From an uncultured Lachnospiraceae bacterium (GTDB taxonomy: Bacteria > Bacillota > Clostridia > Lachnospirales > Lachnospiraceae): 49,408 nucleotides of DNA. The stretch's first letter is position 1. Each line of letters opens with the position of its first letter. The DNA is taken from the NCBI GenBank assembly GCA_910579645.1, contig CAJTVK010000012.1, positions 1 to 49,408 of the forward strand, in the 5' to 3' direction. The notes under the pieces are model-generated. The model was not told the DNA's origin, did not search any database, and saw only the letters and a list, made by a program, of their open reading frames with translations. A program made the position numbers and the translations under genes. This document shows, one piece after another, positions 9,322-17,478 of the stretch.

Positions 9322-10161
9322 TTGCGTATCGAAAAGGTGATCAACAACAATATTATTTCCGCAAGGGATAATCAGGGTGTAGAGTTGGTTGTCATGGGGA
9401 GGGGCATCGGATTCGGCAAGAAACCGGACAGTGAAATTGCTGAAGAGAAAATCGAGAAAATTTTCAGGCTGGAAAATATGGACGACAAGGAGCAATTTAA
9501 AGAACTGCTCGCTTCAATGCCTATTGAATTCATACGGCTTTCTACGGATATTATTTCTTATGCGCGGGAGAATCTGGAAATCAGTCTAAACCAGAATGTA
9601 TATCTGACTTTGACGGATCATATCAGTTATGCGTTGGAAAGACATCGGAAAGGCTTAAGTTTCAACAATGTGCTATATGATGAGGTGAAATTGTTCTACC
9701 CGTTGGAGTATTCGGTCGGCTGTTATGCGTTGGAACTGATTGAAGAAAGGACGGGGTGCCGGCTGGAGGAAGATGAATCCGCATCCATTGCGCTGCATCT
9801 GATTAATGGGGAGTTGAATACCGCTATGGGAACGACTTTTTTCATGATTAAGATGATGCGTGAGATGATGGAAATCATCGAGCGGGATATTCCGGTTCCG
9901 AACGGAAGGAATTATCCGAGGGATCGGCTGATTTCCGATCTGAAGCAGCTTGCCAACCGGTTGGTTTCGGAGAAGCCCATAAGGGGGAGGAGGGATAAAA
10001 AGCTGTATCAGTTCGTGGTGGATAATTATACTCAGGAGTATGATATTATCAATAACATTAACAGTTATATCGAAAGCGAATACAAATGCAGCATGACGGA
10101 AGAGGAAAAGATTTACCTGACATTGAATATTAAAAGAATGAAAGATTTATATTTATGTTAG
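9322..10161 (+). CDS. licT: BglG/LicT-family transcription antiterminator
   Basis: The 279-residue protein has an N-terminal RNA-binding CAT domain (residues 1-55, MRIEKVINNN...MGRGIGF) and two PTS regulation domains (about 65-170 and 175-279). It should bind the RAT at 9124-9152 and prevent termination in response to phosphorylation by HPr and EII. PRD1 keeps both regulatory histidines (H100, H159). In PRD2 the two expected histidines appear replaced by D206 and N269. The start is TTG at 9322, with GAGGA seven bases upstream and the exact CAT-domain N-terminus. An ATG at 9315 is in another frame. It is the first gene of the PTS-nag operon and probably regulates its own transcript. Confidence 0.9.
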   Translation: MRIEKVINNNIISARDNQGVELVVMGRGIGFGKKPDSEIAEEKIEKIFRLENMDDKEQFKELLASMPIEFIRLSTDIISYARENLEISLNQNVYLTLTDHISYALERHRKGLSFNNVLYDEVKLFYPLEYSVGCYALELIEERTGCRLEEDESASIALHLINGELNTAMGTTFFMIKMMREMMEIIERDIPVPNGRNYPRDRLISDLKQLANRLVSEKPIRGRRDKKLYQFVVDNYTQEYDIINNINSYIESEYKCSMTEEEKIYLTLNIKRMKDLYLC

Positions 10162-10222
10162 CCGCATCCGGCAAAGCATGACTTAAAATGTTACGGGATG
10201 CAGGACAGGAAGGGAGAAGCGG

Positions 10223-10711
10223 ATGAAACTTTTTCAGAATATATTCGGAAAAGACAGCGGCATAGACATTGGGGCACCGGTGGCGGGGAGGCTGATAAGC
10301 ATTACGGAAGTGAACGACCCTGCTTTCAGTGGGGAAATATTAGGGAAGGGCGTGGCTGTAATACCGTCCGGCACGCGGATTTGTGCTCCTGTGGACGGTA
10401 CGGTCAGCACGGTATTCCCTACCGGCCATGCAGCGGCCGTGACCAGTAAAGAAGGTGCGGAAGTCCTGATTCATGTAGGGCTTGACACTGTAAAGCTGGA
10501 AGGGAAGCACTTTACCATTCATGCCAGTGAGGGGCAGGAAGTGAAGAAGGGAGATCTGCTTCTGGAAGCGGATATGGAGCAGATTAAGGCGGACGGGTAT
10601 GACATTACCACACCTATAGTTATCTGCAATTCCGACGAGTTTTCCGAGTTCCATATGGCAGAGCCGGGCGAAGTGTCACAGGGCGACAATGTGCTGAGCC
10701 TGAAGAAATAA
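10223..10711 (+). CDS. PTS IIA component, glucose/GlcNAc family
   Basis: The 162-residue stand-alone IIA-Glc-like protein passes phosphate from HPr to the B domain of the membrane transporter. The conserved APVAGRLI start of the domain, H69 (PTGHAAAV) and the phosphorylated H84 (EVLIHVGLDTV) are all present. Length equals that of Crr. It lies between licT and ptsI with a GGAAGGGAG ribosome site. Its partner is most likely the EIICB at 12866-14335, which lacks an A domain. Confidence 0.9.
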   Translation: MKLFQNIFGKDSGIDIGAPVAGRLISITEVNDPAFSGEILGKGVAVIPSGTRICAPVDGTVSTVFPTGHAAAVTSKEGAEVLIHVGLDTVKLEGKHFTIHASEGQEVKKGDLLLEADMEQIKADGYDITTPIVICNSDEFSEFHMAEPGEVSQGDNVLSLKK

Positions 10712-10802
10712 GTGCAATGCCGACGGATATGTTAATCCATGGGACCCGGGGCGGCGCATGGCAGAGGCATATACCTGCAGGACATAAAAAGGAGAATTTG
10801 GG

Positions 10803-12416
10803 ATGGAGAGATATACCGGAAAAAGTGTACTTAAAGGAATAGCTATTGGCAGAATATACTGGTACCGGAAGCAGCATTATCAGGTAGTCAGGACGGAGGT
10901 TCCGGACAAAGAGGCAGAGAAGAGAAGATTTGCGGATGCGGTGGAGACGGCAAAGGTACAGCTGGCCGCTCTTTACGAAGAGACCCTGACCCGTGTAGGC
11001 GAAGACCATGCCATGATTTTCGATATACATAAAATGATGCTGGAAGACGATGATTATCTGGACGCGGTAAATGAGGTGCTGGAAGAGGGGCTCAATGCGG
11101 AATATGCCGTGGAGACCGCCCAGAACCAGTTTGCAGAGATGTTTGCATCCATGGACGACGAATACATGAAAGCAAGGGCTGCCGATATCAAAGATATTTC
11201 CCGCAGGGTAATCCGGATTCTTGCAGGGGTGCCGGAAGACGGAATACTGTCCGAGGAGCCGGTAATAGTGGTGGCGGACGACCTGACACCCAGTGAGACG
11301 GTAAAAATGAACAAAAATAAGATCCTTGCGTTTGTGACGGTACGCGGTTCATCCAATTCCCATACCGCCATACTGGCCAGAAGCATGAACCTGCCCGCAT
11401 TGGTGAATACCGGGATGGAAGCCGGGGAGGAACTGAACGGGAAAATCGGCGTAGTGGACGGATTCCATGGGGAATTCCTGGTGGAGCCGGAGCAGGAACT
11501 GCTGGATGAAATGATTCACCGTAAAAATCAATGGGTAGCCGATTTGGAAGCCTTGGAACAGTTAAAAGGGAAAGACAATGTGACCAGCGACGGCAGGCGG
11601 ATTGACATTTATGCAAATATCGGGAAAGTGGACGACGCAGACGGGGCTTTGGCGGCGGATGCCGGGGGAATCGGTCTGTTCCGGAGTGAGTTTCTTTATC
11701 TTGGAAGGGAGAACTTCCCCACCGAAGAAGAGCAGTTTTTAAGCTATAAGGCTGTGCTGGAGAAGATGGGGGATAAAAAAGTGGTCATCCGTACCTTGGA
11801 TATCGGGGCGGATAAAAAGGTGGATTATTTCGCCTTGGAGGAAGAGGAAAATCCCGCTTTGGGATACCGTGCCATCCGCATCTGCCTGGATCGGCCGGAA
11901 ATATTCATCACGCAGCTGAGGGCGCTGTTCAGGGCTTCTGCTTACGGCAAGGCGGCAATTATGTTTCCGATGGTAGTGTCGGTGGCAGAAGTAAGGCGGA
12001 TTAAAGAAATTGTGAATCAGGTAAAAGAAGAGCTTACGACGGAAGGGCATCCTATGAAGGAAGTGGAACTGGGCATTATGATAGAAACGCCGGCAGCGGC
12101 GCTGATTTCCGATGAACTGGCCAAGGAAGTGGATTTCTTCAGCATCGGAACCAATGATTTGACCCAGTACACTTTGGCGGTAGACAGACAGAACCAGAAG
12201 TTGGAGAGCATATGCGACACGCATCATCCCGCTATCCTGAAGCTGATAGAATTGACGGTGAAAAATGCGCATAAGGAAGGAATCTGGGCCGGAATCTGCG
12301 GAGAACTGGCGGCGGATACGGATCTGACGGAAACTTTCTTGGCCATGGGAGTGGATGAACTCAGTGTTTCGGCTTCTTCCGTATTGAAAGTGCGCAAAGC
12401 GGTAAGGGACATTTAA
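10803..12416 (+). CDS. ptsI: PTS enzyme I (phosphoenolpyruvate-protein phosphotransferase)
   Basis: This 537-residue enzyme I takes phosphate from PEP and hands it to HPr. The N-terminal HPr-binding helical region is followed by the phospho-histidine site NSHTAILARS (H at about residue 187). The C-terminal PEP-binding TIM barrel has GLFRSEFLY, FSIGTNDLTQY and the active-site cysteine in GICGELAAD (about residue 499). The length is slightly below the 570 of E. coli EI. The ATG follows AAAAGGAG. Finding ptsI and ptsH inside a sugar-specific operon suggests a self-contained system. Confidence 0.95.
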   Translation: MERYTGKSVLKGIAIGRIYWYRKQHYQVVRTEVPDKEAEKRRFADAVETAKVQLAALYEETLTRVGEDHAMIFDIHKMMLEDDDYLDAVNEVLEEGLNAEYAVETAQNQFAEMFASMDDEYMKARAADIKDISRRVIRILAGVPEDGILSEEPVIVVADDLTPSETVKMNKNKILAFVTVRGSSNSHTAILARSMNLPALVNTGMEAGEELNGKIGVVDGFHGEFLVEPEQELLDEMIHRKNQWVADLEALEQLKGKDNVTSDGRRIDIYANIGKVDDADGALAADAGGIGLFRSEFLYLGRENFPTEEEQFLSYKAVLEKMGDKKVVIRTLDIGADKKVDYFALEEEENPALGYRAIRICLDRPEIFITQLRALFRASAYGKAAIMFPMVVSVAEVRRIKEIVNQVKEELTTEGHPMKEVELGIMIETPAAALISDELAKEVDFFSIGTNDLTQYTLAVDRQNQKLESICDTHHPAILKLIELTVKNAHKEGIWAGICGELAADTDLTETFLAMGVDELSVSASSVLKVRKAVRDI

Positions 12417-12553
12417 AAGATTGGTTTGCAGGCCGTGCATCTGCCGGAGGATTTCCGGAGGCATATACAGTGAATCTGCGGAGAGAAGCCGTAGGGCAGC
12501 AAGGCGGGCCATTATATAAAACAAACAAAAAAACAGAGACAGGGGGTGCAAAA

Positions 12554-12811
12554 GTGAAGGAATTTCGTTTTACTATTAACGATCCGGTAGGAATCCATGC
12601 AAGGCCGGCAGGGCTTTTGGTAAAAAAGGCAGCAGAGTTCCAGAGCAAGATGACGATAAGCGGCAATGGAAAAAGCGCGGATGCCAAAAAGCTGATTAAG
12701 CTTATGAGCCTTGGCATAAAGCAGGGAATGGAGATTACTTACCAGATAGAAGGGGAGGATGAGGAAACTGCCTACGAGGCAATGCTGAATTTTTTCAAAG
12801 AGAATTTATAA
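12554..12811 (+). CDS. ptsH: HPr phosphocarrier protein
   Basis: The 85-residue HPr has the active-site GIHARPAG with H15, which receives phosphate from enzyme I. The GTG start at 12554 was chosen because AGGGGGTG lies just upstream and it gives the standard HPr N-terminus. An upstream ATG at 12470 would add 28 unrelated residues. The regulatory serine found at position 46 in Bacillus HPr is lysine here (K46, ADAKKLIKLMSLG). HPr-kinase-dependent carbon catabolite control through this copy is therefore not expected at that residue. Confidence 0.93.
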   Translation: MKEFRFTINDPVGIHARPAGLLVKKAAEFQSKMTISGNGKSADAKKLIKLMSLGIKQGMEITYQIEGEDEETAYEAMLNFFKENL

Positions 12812-12865
12812 CAAACGGTTCCGTTAGGAAACGGAATGAGAGAAAGGACCAGGGGGTAGATTTTT

Positions 12866-14335
12866 ATGATGAAATATTTACAGAAATTAGGGAAAGCGTT
12901 GATGCTTCCCGTGGCATGTCTTCCGATATGCGGTATACTGATGGGCTTAGGTTATGCGCTTTGTAAACAGACGATGCAGGGCGGCGAGATAACAGGATTT
13001 GTGAATCTGTTGGGATTTTTCCTGGTTAAGGCCGGTGGCGCCCTCATTGACAATATGGCATTGCTGTTCGTTGTCGGCGTCGGCGTCGGGATGGCAGACG
13101 ACCATGACGGTACCGCAGGGCTTGCATCCCTGGCGGCATGGCTGATGATAACGAATCTGCTTTCGGTAGGCGTTGTTACCACATTGATTCCTTCCGTAGC
13201 GGAAAATGCGGAAAAGACTTTGGCATTCTCAGCCATTGCGAATCCGTTTATCGGTATTCTGTCCGGTATTATCGGTTCCACTTGCTACAATAAGTTCAAG
13301 AGCACCAAGCTTCCGGATTGGCTGTCATTCTTCAGCGGCAAACGCTGCGTAACGATTATTTCCGGCGTTGTTTCCATCGTAGTTGCAGCTATTCTGTTAG
13401 TTATATGGCCCATTGTTTACGGTGTGCTGCTTGCAATCGGTAACGGAATCGTAAGCATGGACGCAGTGGGCGCAGGTATTTATGCTTTCCTGAACAGGCT
13501 GTTAATCCCTACAGGATTACATCATGCATTGAACAATGTATTCTGGTTCGATACGGTTGGCCTCGGCGATCTGAAGCACTTCTGGGCAGGGGATACCAGT
13601 GCAGACGTTGCTTGGAGCCTTGGTATGTATATGTCAGGTTTCTTCCCTTGTATGATGTTCGGTATTCCGGGTGCCGCATTGGCAATGATTCATACGGCGA
13701 AAGATAACAAAAAGAAAGTTGCCATCGGTTTAGTGGCTTCTTCCGCAGTCTGCGCATTTGTCTGCGGCGTAACAGAACCTTTTGAATTTGGTTTTATGTT
13801 CCTTGCACCGGTATTATATTTGATTTATGCTTTATTGTATGGTATATTTACTTTTATAACGACACTGGTTGGCTTCCGTGCAGGCTTCAGCTTCTCGGCA
13901 GGCGCAACAGACCTTGTTTTCTCCGCATCGCTTCCGGCAGCTCAGAATACATGGATGATTCTTCCTCTTGGTTTGGCAGCATTTGCGGTATTCTATGTAG
14001 TATTCCGTTTTGCAATCGTGAAATTCGACCTGAAGACACCAGGCAGGGAAGATGATGATTTGGAAGCAGATAAGAAAGCGGTTCTTTCCAACAATGACTT
14101 TACGGAAGTAGCCAGCATTATTCTGGAAGGGCTTGGCGGCAAAGCGAATATCGTTTCTCTTGACAACTGCATCACAAGGCTCCGTCTGGAAATCAAGGAT
14201 TATACACAGGTGGATGAGAAAAAGATTAAGTCGGCAGGTGTGGCAGGCGTTATGAGGCCGAGCAAGAGTGCGGTACAGGTTATCGTTGGCACGAAGGTAC
14301 AATTTGTAGCCGATGAAATGAAGAAAATGTTGTAA
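12866..14335 (+). CDS. nagE: PTS EIICB transporter, GlcNAc/glucose type
   Basis: This 489-residue membrane transporter imports and phosphorylates its sugar. The N-terminal IIC domain (about residues 1-390) has about ten membrane segments. It carries family motifs such as LPICGILMGLGYAL, LLIPTGLHHALN and GVTEPFEFGFMF. The C-terminal IIB domain (about 415-489) has the phosphocysteine in DNCITRLRL (C435). There is no A domain, so the separate IIA at 10223-10711 should serve it. The following nagB and nagA genes make N-acetylglucosamine the most likely substrate. The gene symbol rests on this context, and glucose-type specificity cannot be excluded. Confidence 0.85.
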   Translation: MMKYLQKLGKALMLPVACLPICGILMGLGYALCKQTMQGGEITGFVNLLGFFLVKAGGALIDNMALLFVVGVGVGMADDHDGTAGLASLAAWLMITNLLSVGVVTTLIPSVAENAEKTLAFSAIANPFIGILSGIIGSTCYNKFKSTKLPDWLSFFSGKRCVTIISGVVSIVVAAILLVIWPIVYGVLLAIGNGIVSMDAVGAGIYAFLNRLLIPTGLHHALNNVFWFDTVGLGDLKHFWAGDTSADVAWSLGMYMSGFFPCMMFGIPGAALAMIHTAKDNKKKVAIGLVASSAVCAFVCGVTEPFEFGFMFLAPVLYLIYALLYGIFTFITTLVGFRAGFSFSAGATDLVFSASLPAAQNTWMILPLGLAAFAVFYVVFRFAIVKFDLKTPGREDDDLEADKKAVLSNNDFTEVASIILEGLGGKANIVSLDNCITRLRLEIKDYTQVDEKKIKSAGVAGVMRPSKSAVQVIVGTKVQFVADEMKKML

Positions 14336-14472
14336 GCGGGCTTCGCGAGGGTCAGGGATCCGTTGCTTGCAGCAGGTCTTTGATTTCGGAGCCAGTCAGG
14401 ACGGAGGCCTTTGGGTCTCCGTCTGTTGGCATTATGTACGATTTTTATCAAGAAAGGAGCATGGTAATTAAA

Positions 14473-15201
14473 ATGAAAATTATCAAAGCAAAAGACTACA
14501 ATGACATGAGCAGAAAGGCGGCGAATATTATATCCGCACAGGTTATTATGAAACCTGACTGTGTACTCGGGCTTGCTACCGGTTCCACGCCTATCGGAAC
14601 CTATGCCCAGCTGGTGGATTGGTATAACAAAGGCGACTTGGATTTTTCCGGGATTACAACGGTTAATCTGGATGAATACAAGGGACTTACCAAGGAAAAC
14701 GATCAGAGTTATTATTACTTTATGCATGAGCATCTGTTTGGGAAAGTGAATGTGAGGCCGGAGCGTACGTTCCTGCCGGACGGGACGGAACCTGACAGCG
14801 GCAAGGCGTGCAGCGATTATAATAAGGTCATTGCGGATGTAGGCGGGGTAGATTTGCAGCTTCTTGGATTAGGGCATAACGGACATATCGGGTTCAATGA
14901 GCCGTCGGAAATTTTCGAAGCGGAAACTCATTGCGTGGATTTGACGGATTCTACGATAAAGGCAAATCAGAGGTTCTTTGCTTCCATAGATGAAGTGCCC
15001 CGTCAGGCATATACCATGGGTATCAAGACCATTATGCAGGCGAAGAAAATACTGGTAGTAGTCAGCGGGGCTGACAAAGCCGCTATTGTAAAAGAAGCAT
15101 TTTTCGGCCCGATTACCCCGAAGGTGCCGGCTTCCGTGCTGCAGCTGCATAACGATGTGACGGTAGTGGCAGACGAGGCCGCATTGTCGGAACTGAAGTA
15201 A
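14473..15201 (+). CDS. nagB: Glucosamine-6-phosphate deaminase
   Basis: The 242-residue enzyme converts glucosamine 6-phosphate to fructose 6-phosphate and ammonia. Motifs are GLATGSTP (substrate phosphate loop), TVNLDEYKGL and LGLGHNGHIGFNEP with the catalytic Asp/His region. The start at 14473 gives the family N-terminus MKIIKAKDYNDMS. AAAGGAG ends 13 bases before it. The in-frame ATG at 14461 sits only 1 base after that site. The 137-base gap after nagE holds a GACGGAG/CTCCGTC hairpin. Together with nagA it completes conversion of imported GlcNAc-6-P to a glycolytic intermediate. Confidence 0.95.
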   Translation: MKIIKAKDYNDMSRKAANIISAQVIMKPDCVLGLATGSTPIGTYAQLVDWYNKGDLDFSGITTVNLDEYKGLTKENDQSYYYFMHEHLFGKVNVRPERTFLPDGTEPDSGKACSDYNKVIADVGGVDLQLLGLGHNGHIGFNEPSEIFEAETHCVDLTDSTIKANQRFFASIDEVPRQAYTMGIKTIMQAKKILVVVSGADKAAIVKEAFFGPITPKVPASVLQLHNDVTVVADEAALSELK

Positions 15202-15252
15202 AAGAACCTACGGGGAAAAAAGCCGGAAAGGCAGGAAAAGGAGATAGTCTTT

Positions 15253-16389
15253 ATGGTTATAAAAAATGCCAGTGTTTATACGGAAGATGGGATTTTCCTG
15301 AACAAGGATATTTATGTGGAGGGAGACTGCTTTGTAGATTCCAAGGATAAAGTCAGCGATTTGCAGGAGATTGACGCTTCCGGCTGTTATGCCATACCGG
15401 GATTGACGGATATCCATTTCCATGGATGCATGGGGCATGATTTCTGCGACGGGACACGGGAAGCAATGGCGGCAATGGCGGCTTATGAGGCATCCGTAGG
15501 CGTTACAAATATTGTGCCTGCGACCATGACACTTTCGGAGGAAACACTGTTCGGAATCTGCGAAACGGCAAAAGAGTTTAAGGAAGCAGGGCGGGAAGAG
15601 AAGAGTGCCCGTTTCCATGGCATTAATATGGAAGGCCCTTTTGTCTCCCATGCAAAGAAGGGAGCACAGAACGGGGAGTTTATTCACAATCCGGATATCG
15701 CCATGTTTGACCGGCTGCAGAAGGCATCGGGCGGCTGTGTGAAGCTTCTGGCCATTGCGCCGGAGCAGGAAGGGGCAATGGATCTGATAGCCCGGCGGCA
15801 TGATGAGACGGTGATGTCATTGGCACATACATGTGCGGATTATGATGTCTGCATGGAGGCCTTTGAGAAAGGGGCTAACCATGTGACCCATCTTTACAAT
15901 GCCATGAATCCCTATACCCATAGGGCACCGGGGCCGGTGGGAGCGGCTGCGGATAGGGCTTCTGCGGAAGTGGAATTAATCTGTGACGGAGTGCATATTC
16001 ATCCGGCGGCAGTCAGAACTACATTTAAAATATTCGGTGACGGCCGTATAATACTGATCAGTGACAGCATGAGGGCGACGGGCTTGGAGGACGGTGATTA
16101 TACGTTGGGCGGACAGGCCGTAAAGGTTACGGGGAATCTGGCTACCCTTCATGACGGAACCATTGCCGGGTCGGTAACTAATCTTTTGGACTGTATGCGT
16201 ACGGCGGTGCTTAAGATGGGGATTCCGCTCCAATCCGCAGTGAAGTGCGCTGCGGTAAATCCGGCGAAAAGCGTAGGCATATACGATAAGCACGGAAGCA
16301 TCTCGGCCGGGAAAAAGGCAGATGTAGTGCTGCTCAAAAAGGACGGACTTGTTTTGCATCAGGTCATTTTAGACGGAAAGCTTTTGTAG
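15253..16389 (+). CDS. nagA: N-acetylglucosamine-6-phosphate deacetylase
   Basis: This 378-residue amidohydrolase removes the acetyl group from GlcNAc-6-P. The metal-site region HFHGCMGHDF, the NMEGPFV glutamate, HLYNAMNPY, CDGVHIHP and the catalytic aspartate in SDSMRATGLEDG are all in order. AAAGGAG precedes the ATG at 15253. It is the last gene of the inserted island. A 14-bp perfect hairpin (16447-16484) lies 57 bases after its stop. Confidence 0.95.
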   Translation: MVIKNASVYTEDGIFLNKDIYVEGDCFVDSKDKVSDLQEIDASGCYAIPGLTDIHFHGCMGHDFCDGTREAMAAMAAYEASVGVTNIVPATMTLSEETLFGICETAKEFKEAGREEKSARFHGINMEGPFVSHAKKGAQNGEFIHNPDIAMFDRLQKASGGCVKLLAIAPEQEGAMDLIARRHDETVMSLAHTCADYDVCMEAFEKGANHVTHLYNAMNPYTHRAPGPVGAAADRASAEVELICDGVHIHPAAVRTTFKIFGDGRIILISDSMRATGLEDGDYTLGGQAVKVTGNLATLHDGTIAGSVTNLLDCMRTAVLKMGIPLQSAVKCAAVNPAKSVGIYDKHGSISAGKKADVVLLKKDGLVLHQVILDGKLL

Positions 16390-16446
16390 TTTTTATAGTA
16401 TGCTTTAGGGATTGTTCGGATAGAATGTATTTGAAAAGTGCTTTAG

Positions 16447-16484
16447 TGCCCTGCTTGTGTCATTTGTGGAACACAAGCAGGGCA
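16447..16484 (+). terminator. 14-bp perfect hairpin after nagA, at the island junction
   Basis: TGCCCTGCTTGTGT (16447-16460) pairs perfectly with ACACAAGCAGGGCA (16471-16484) around a 10-base loop. It is placed like a terminator of the nag operon but is not followed by a T-run. The last five bases of the right arm (GGGCA) belong to the deacetylase reading frame, so the hairpin spans the insertion junction. Confidence 0.5.
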
Positions 16485-16896
16485 TTGTGTCGGAAACCAT
16501 ACTTATCATCATCCGGATATGTCTCAAATATCCGATAGGGAATCGTTCCGGAAAGAAATGGATGAGGTGGCGAAGCTTTATGAAGAGATTACCGGGGAGA
16601 AGCTTGCCATGTATTACCGGCCGCCGCAGGGAAAATACAGCACGGAGAACCTTGCCATGGCAAAAGAACTGGGATACAAGACCTTTTTCTGGAGTCTTGC
16701 ATATGTGGATTGGCATCAGGATAAGCAGCCGTCCAAAGAGGAAGCTTTTGAGAAGCTGACGGGAAGGATTCATCCGGGAGCGATTGTGCTGCTGCACAGC
16801 ACTTCGCAGACAAACGGGGAGATTATGGATGAACTGCTGTCAAAATGGGAAGAAATGGGATATGTTTTCAGGCCTCTGTCGGATTTGGTGCAGTGA
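16480..16896 (+). pseudogene. Polysaccharide deacetylase (PdaA-like), 3' fragment
   Basis: From GGG CAT at 16480 the frame reads GHCVGNHTYHHPDMSQIS, which is the direct continuation of the fragment ending at 8870. It supplies the zinc-binding HTYHH motif, RPPQGKYS, the aspartate/tryptophan segment YVDWHQD and the terminal LLHSTSQTN of the PdaA group. There is no frameshift or stop up to 16896. The first internal ATG (16519) lies after the histidine motif, so a product started there would lack the metal ligands. The clean frames of both halves imply a recent split. Confidence 0.85.
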
Positions 16897-16982
16897 CCGG
16901 GTCTGACGGTATTTTAGGAATCCGGCATAAAGTGCGGCTTTCGGGCATATTTTATGTTAAGATATGGACGGGGTTAGGCGGT

Positions 16983-17429
16983 ATGGGGAAATTTTCGACG
17001 GATCAGAAAATCCAGTTAGTGCAGAGGATACGGGCAGAAAGTATGGATAACAGAATGCGGATGAGGAGCAGGGAGCGGATGCTGTATGGCACGTCAGGCA
17101 AGGCGGAGGAGGAGTTTCCGCTCTATAGCAGGGGATACCATGATTTTGGAAGGAGCGGGAGGGAAGGAGAACTGTATGCGCTGGAGGAAAACGGAGGGAA
17201 TGCGGCAGAAGGCTCTTTTTCCTCCTTTAAGCTGCGGCTGGTGCTGTCCGCGGTGCTTTTTACTGGATTTCTGCTTGCGGATGCAGGCAGCGGTATGATT
17301 GCCGGGATTTCCACGGCGGCCGTGAGGGAGGAAATCAATAAGGATTTTGATACAGGCTTGGAGGAAGTAGTATTTGATTTTGAGGACAGTTTCCCGTATA
17401 CTTTGTTTAAGACAGATTCAAAGGAATAA
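16983..17429 (+). CDS. Hypothetical membrane protein
   Basis: I predict a 148-residue protein starting at MGKFSTDQKIQLVQRIRAES. The N-terminal part is charged and arginine-rich. One hydrophobic segment lies at about residues 83-107 (LRLVLSAVLFTGFLLADAGSG). A roughly 40-residue acidic tail follows, so the protein probably spans the membrane once with a short external domain. I do not recognise a characterised family. Proteins with a similar start occur in Lachnospiraceae as far as I recall. The longer frame from 16845 overlaps the deacetylase fragment and is less likely. Confidence 0.6.
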   Translation: MGKFSTDQKIQLVQRIRAESMDNRMRMRSRERMLYGTSGKAEEEFPLYSRGYHDFGRSGREGELYALEENGGNAAEGSFSSFKLRLVLSAVLFTGFLLADAGSGMIAGISTAAVREEINKDFDTGLEEVVFDFEDSFPYTLFKTDSKE

Positions 17430-17478
17430 GGAATCGTCTCTAAGGGGAATCATGATAGCCAAAGTGAGGTGCAGGGTT

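Larger units (their letters stand above)
8873..16479 (+). other. GlcNAc PTS/nag island inserted in the deacetylase gene
   Basis: About 7.6 kb separates the two halves of a deacetylase gene. The left junction follows GAT GAG GG (ending 8872). The right junction precedes GGG CAT TGT at 16480. Both flanks share AGGG (8869-8872 and 16479-16482). The ends TGCCTGAGTG and ACACAAGCA are imperfectly inverted (about 7 of 10 positions). The segment carries its own promoter, antiterminator, phosphotransferase proteins and amino-sugar catabolic enzymes, all on the plus strand. No transposase or integrase is seen inside, so the mechanism of insertion is unknown. Confidence 0.7.

Noticed and set aside
9315..9345. 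ATG at 9315 reading MKIA, like the usual LicT N-terminus
   Set aside because: It is in a different frame and soon departs from the family. The TTG at 9322 gives the exact CAT-domain start MRIEKVINNN with a proper ribosome site.
16845..16982. Longer N-terminus for the small membrane protein
   Set aside because: It overlaps the deacetylase fragment and adds unstructured sequence. MGKFSTDQK at 16983 is a better start.
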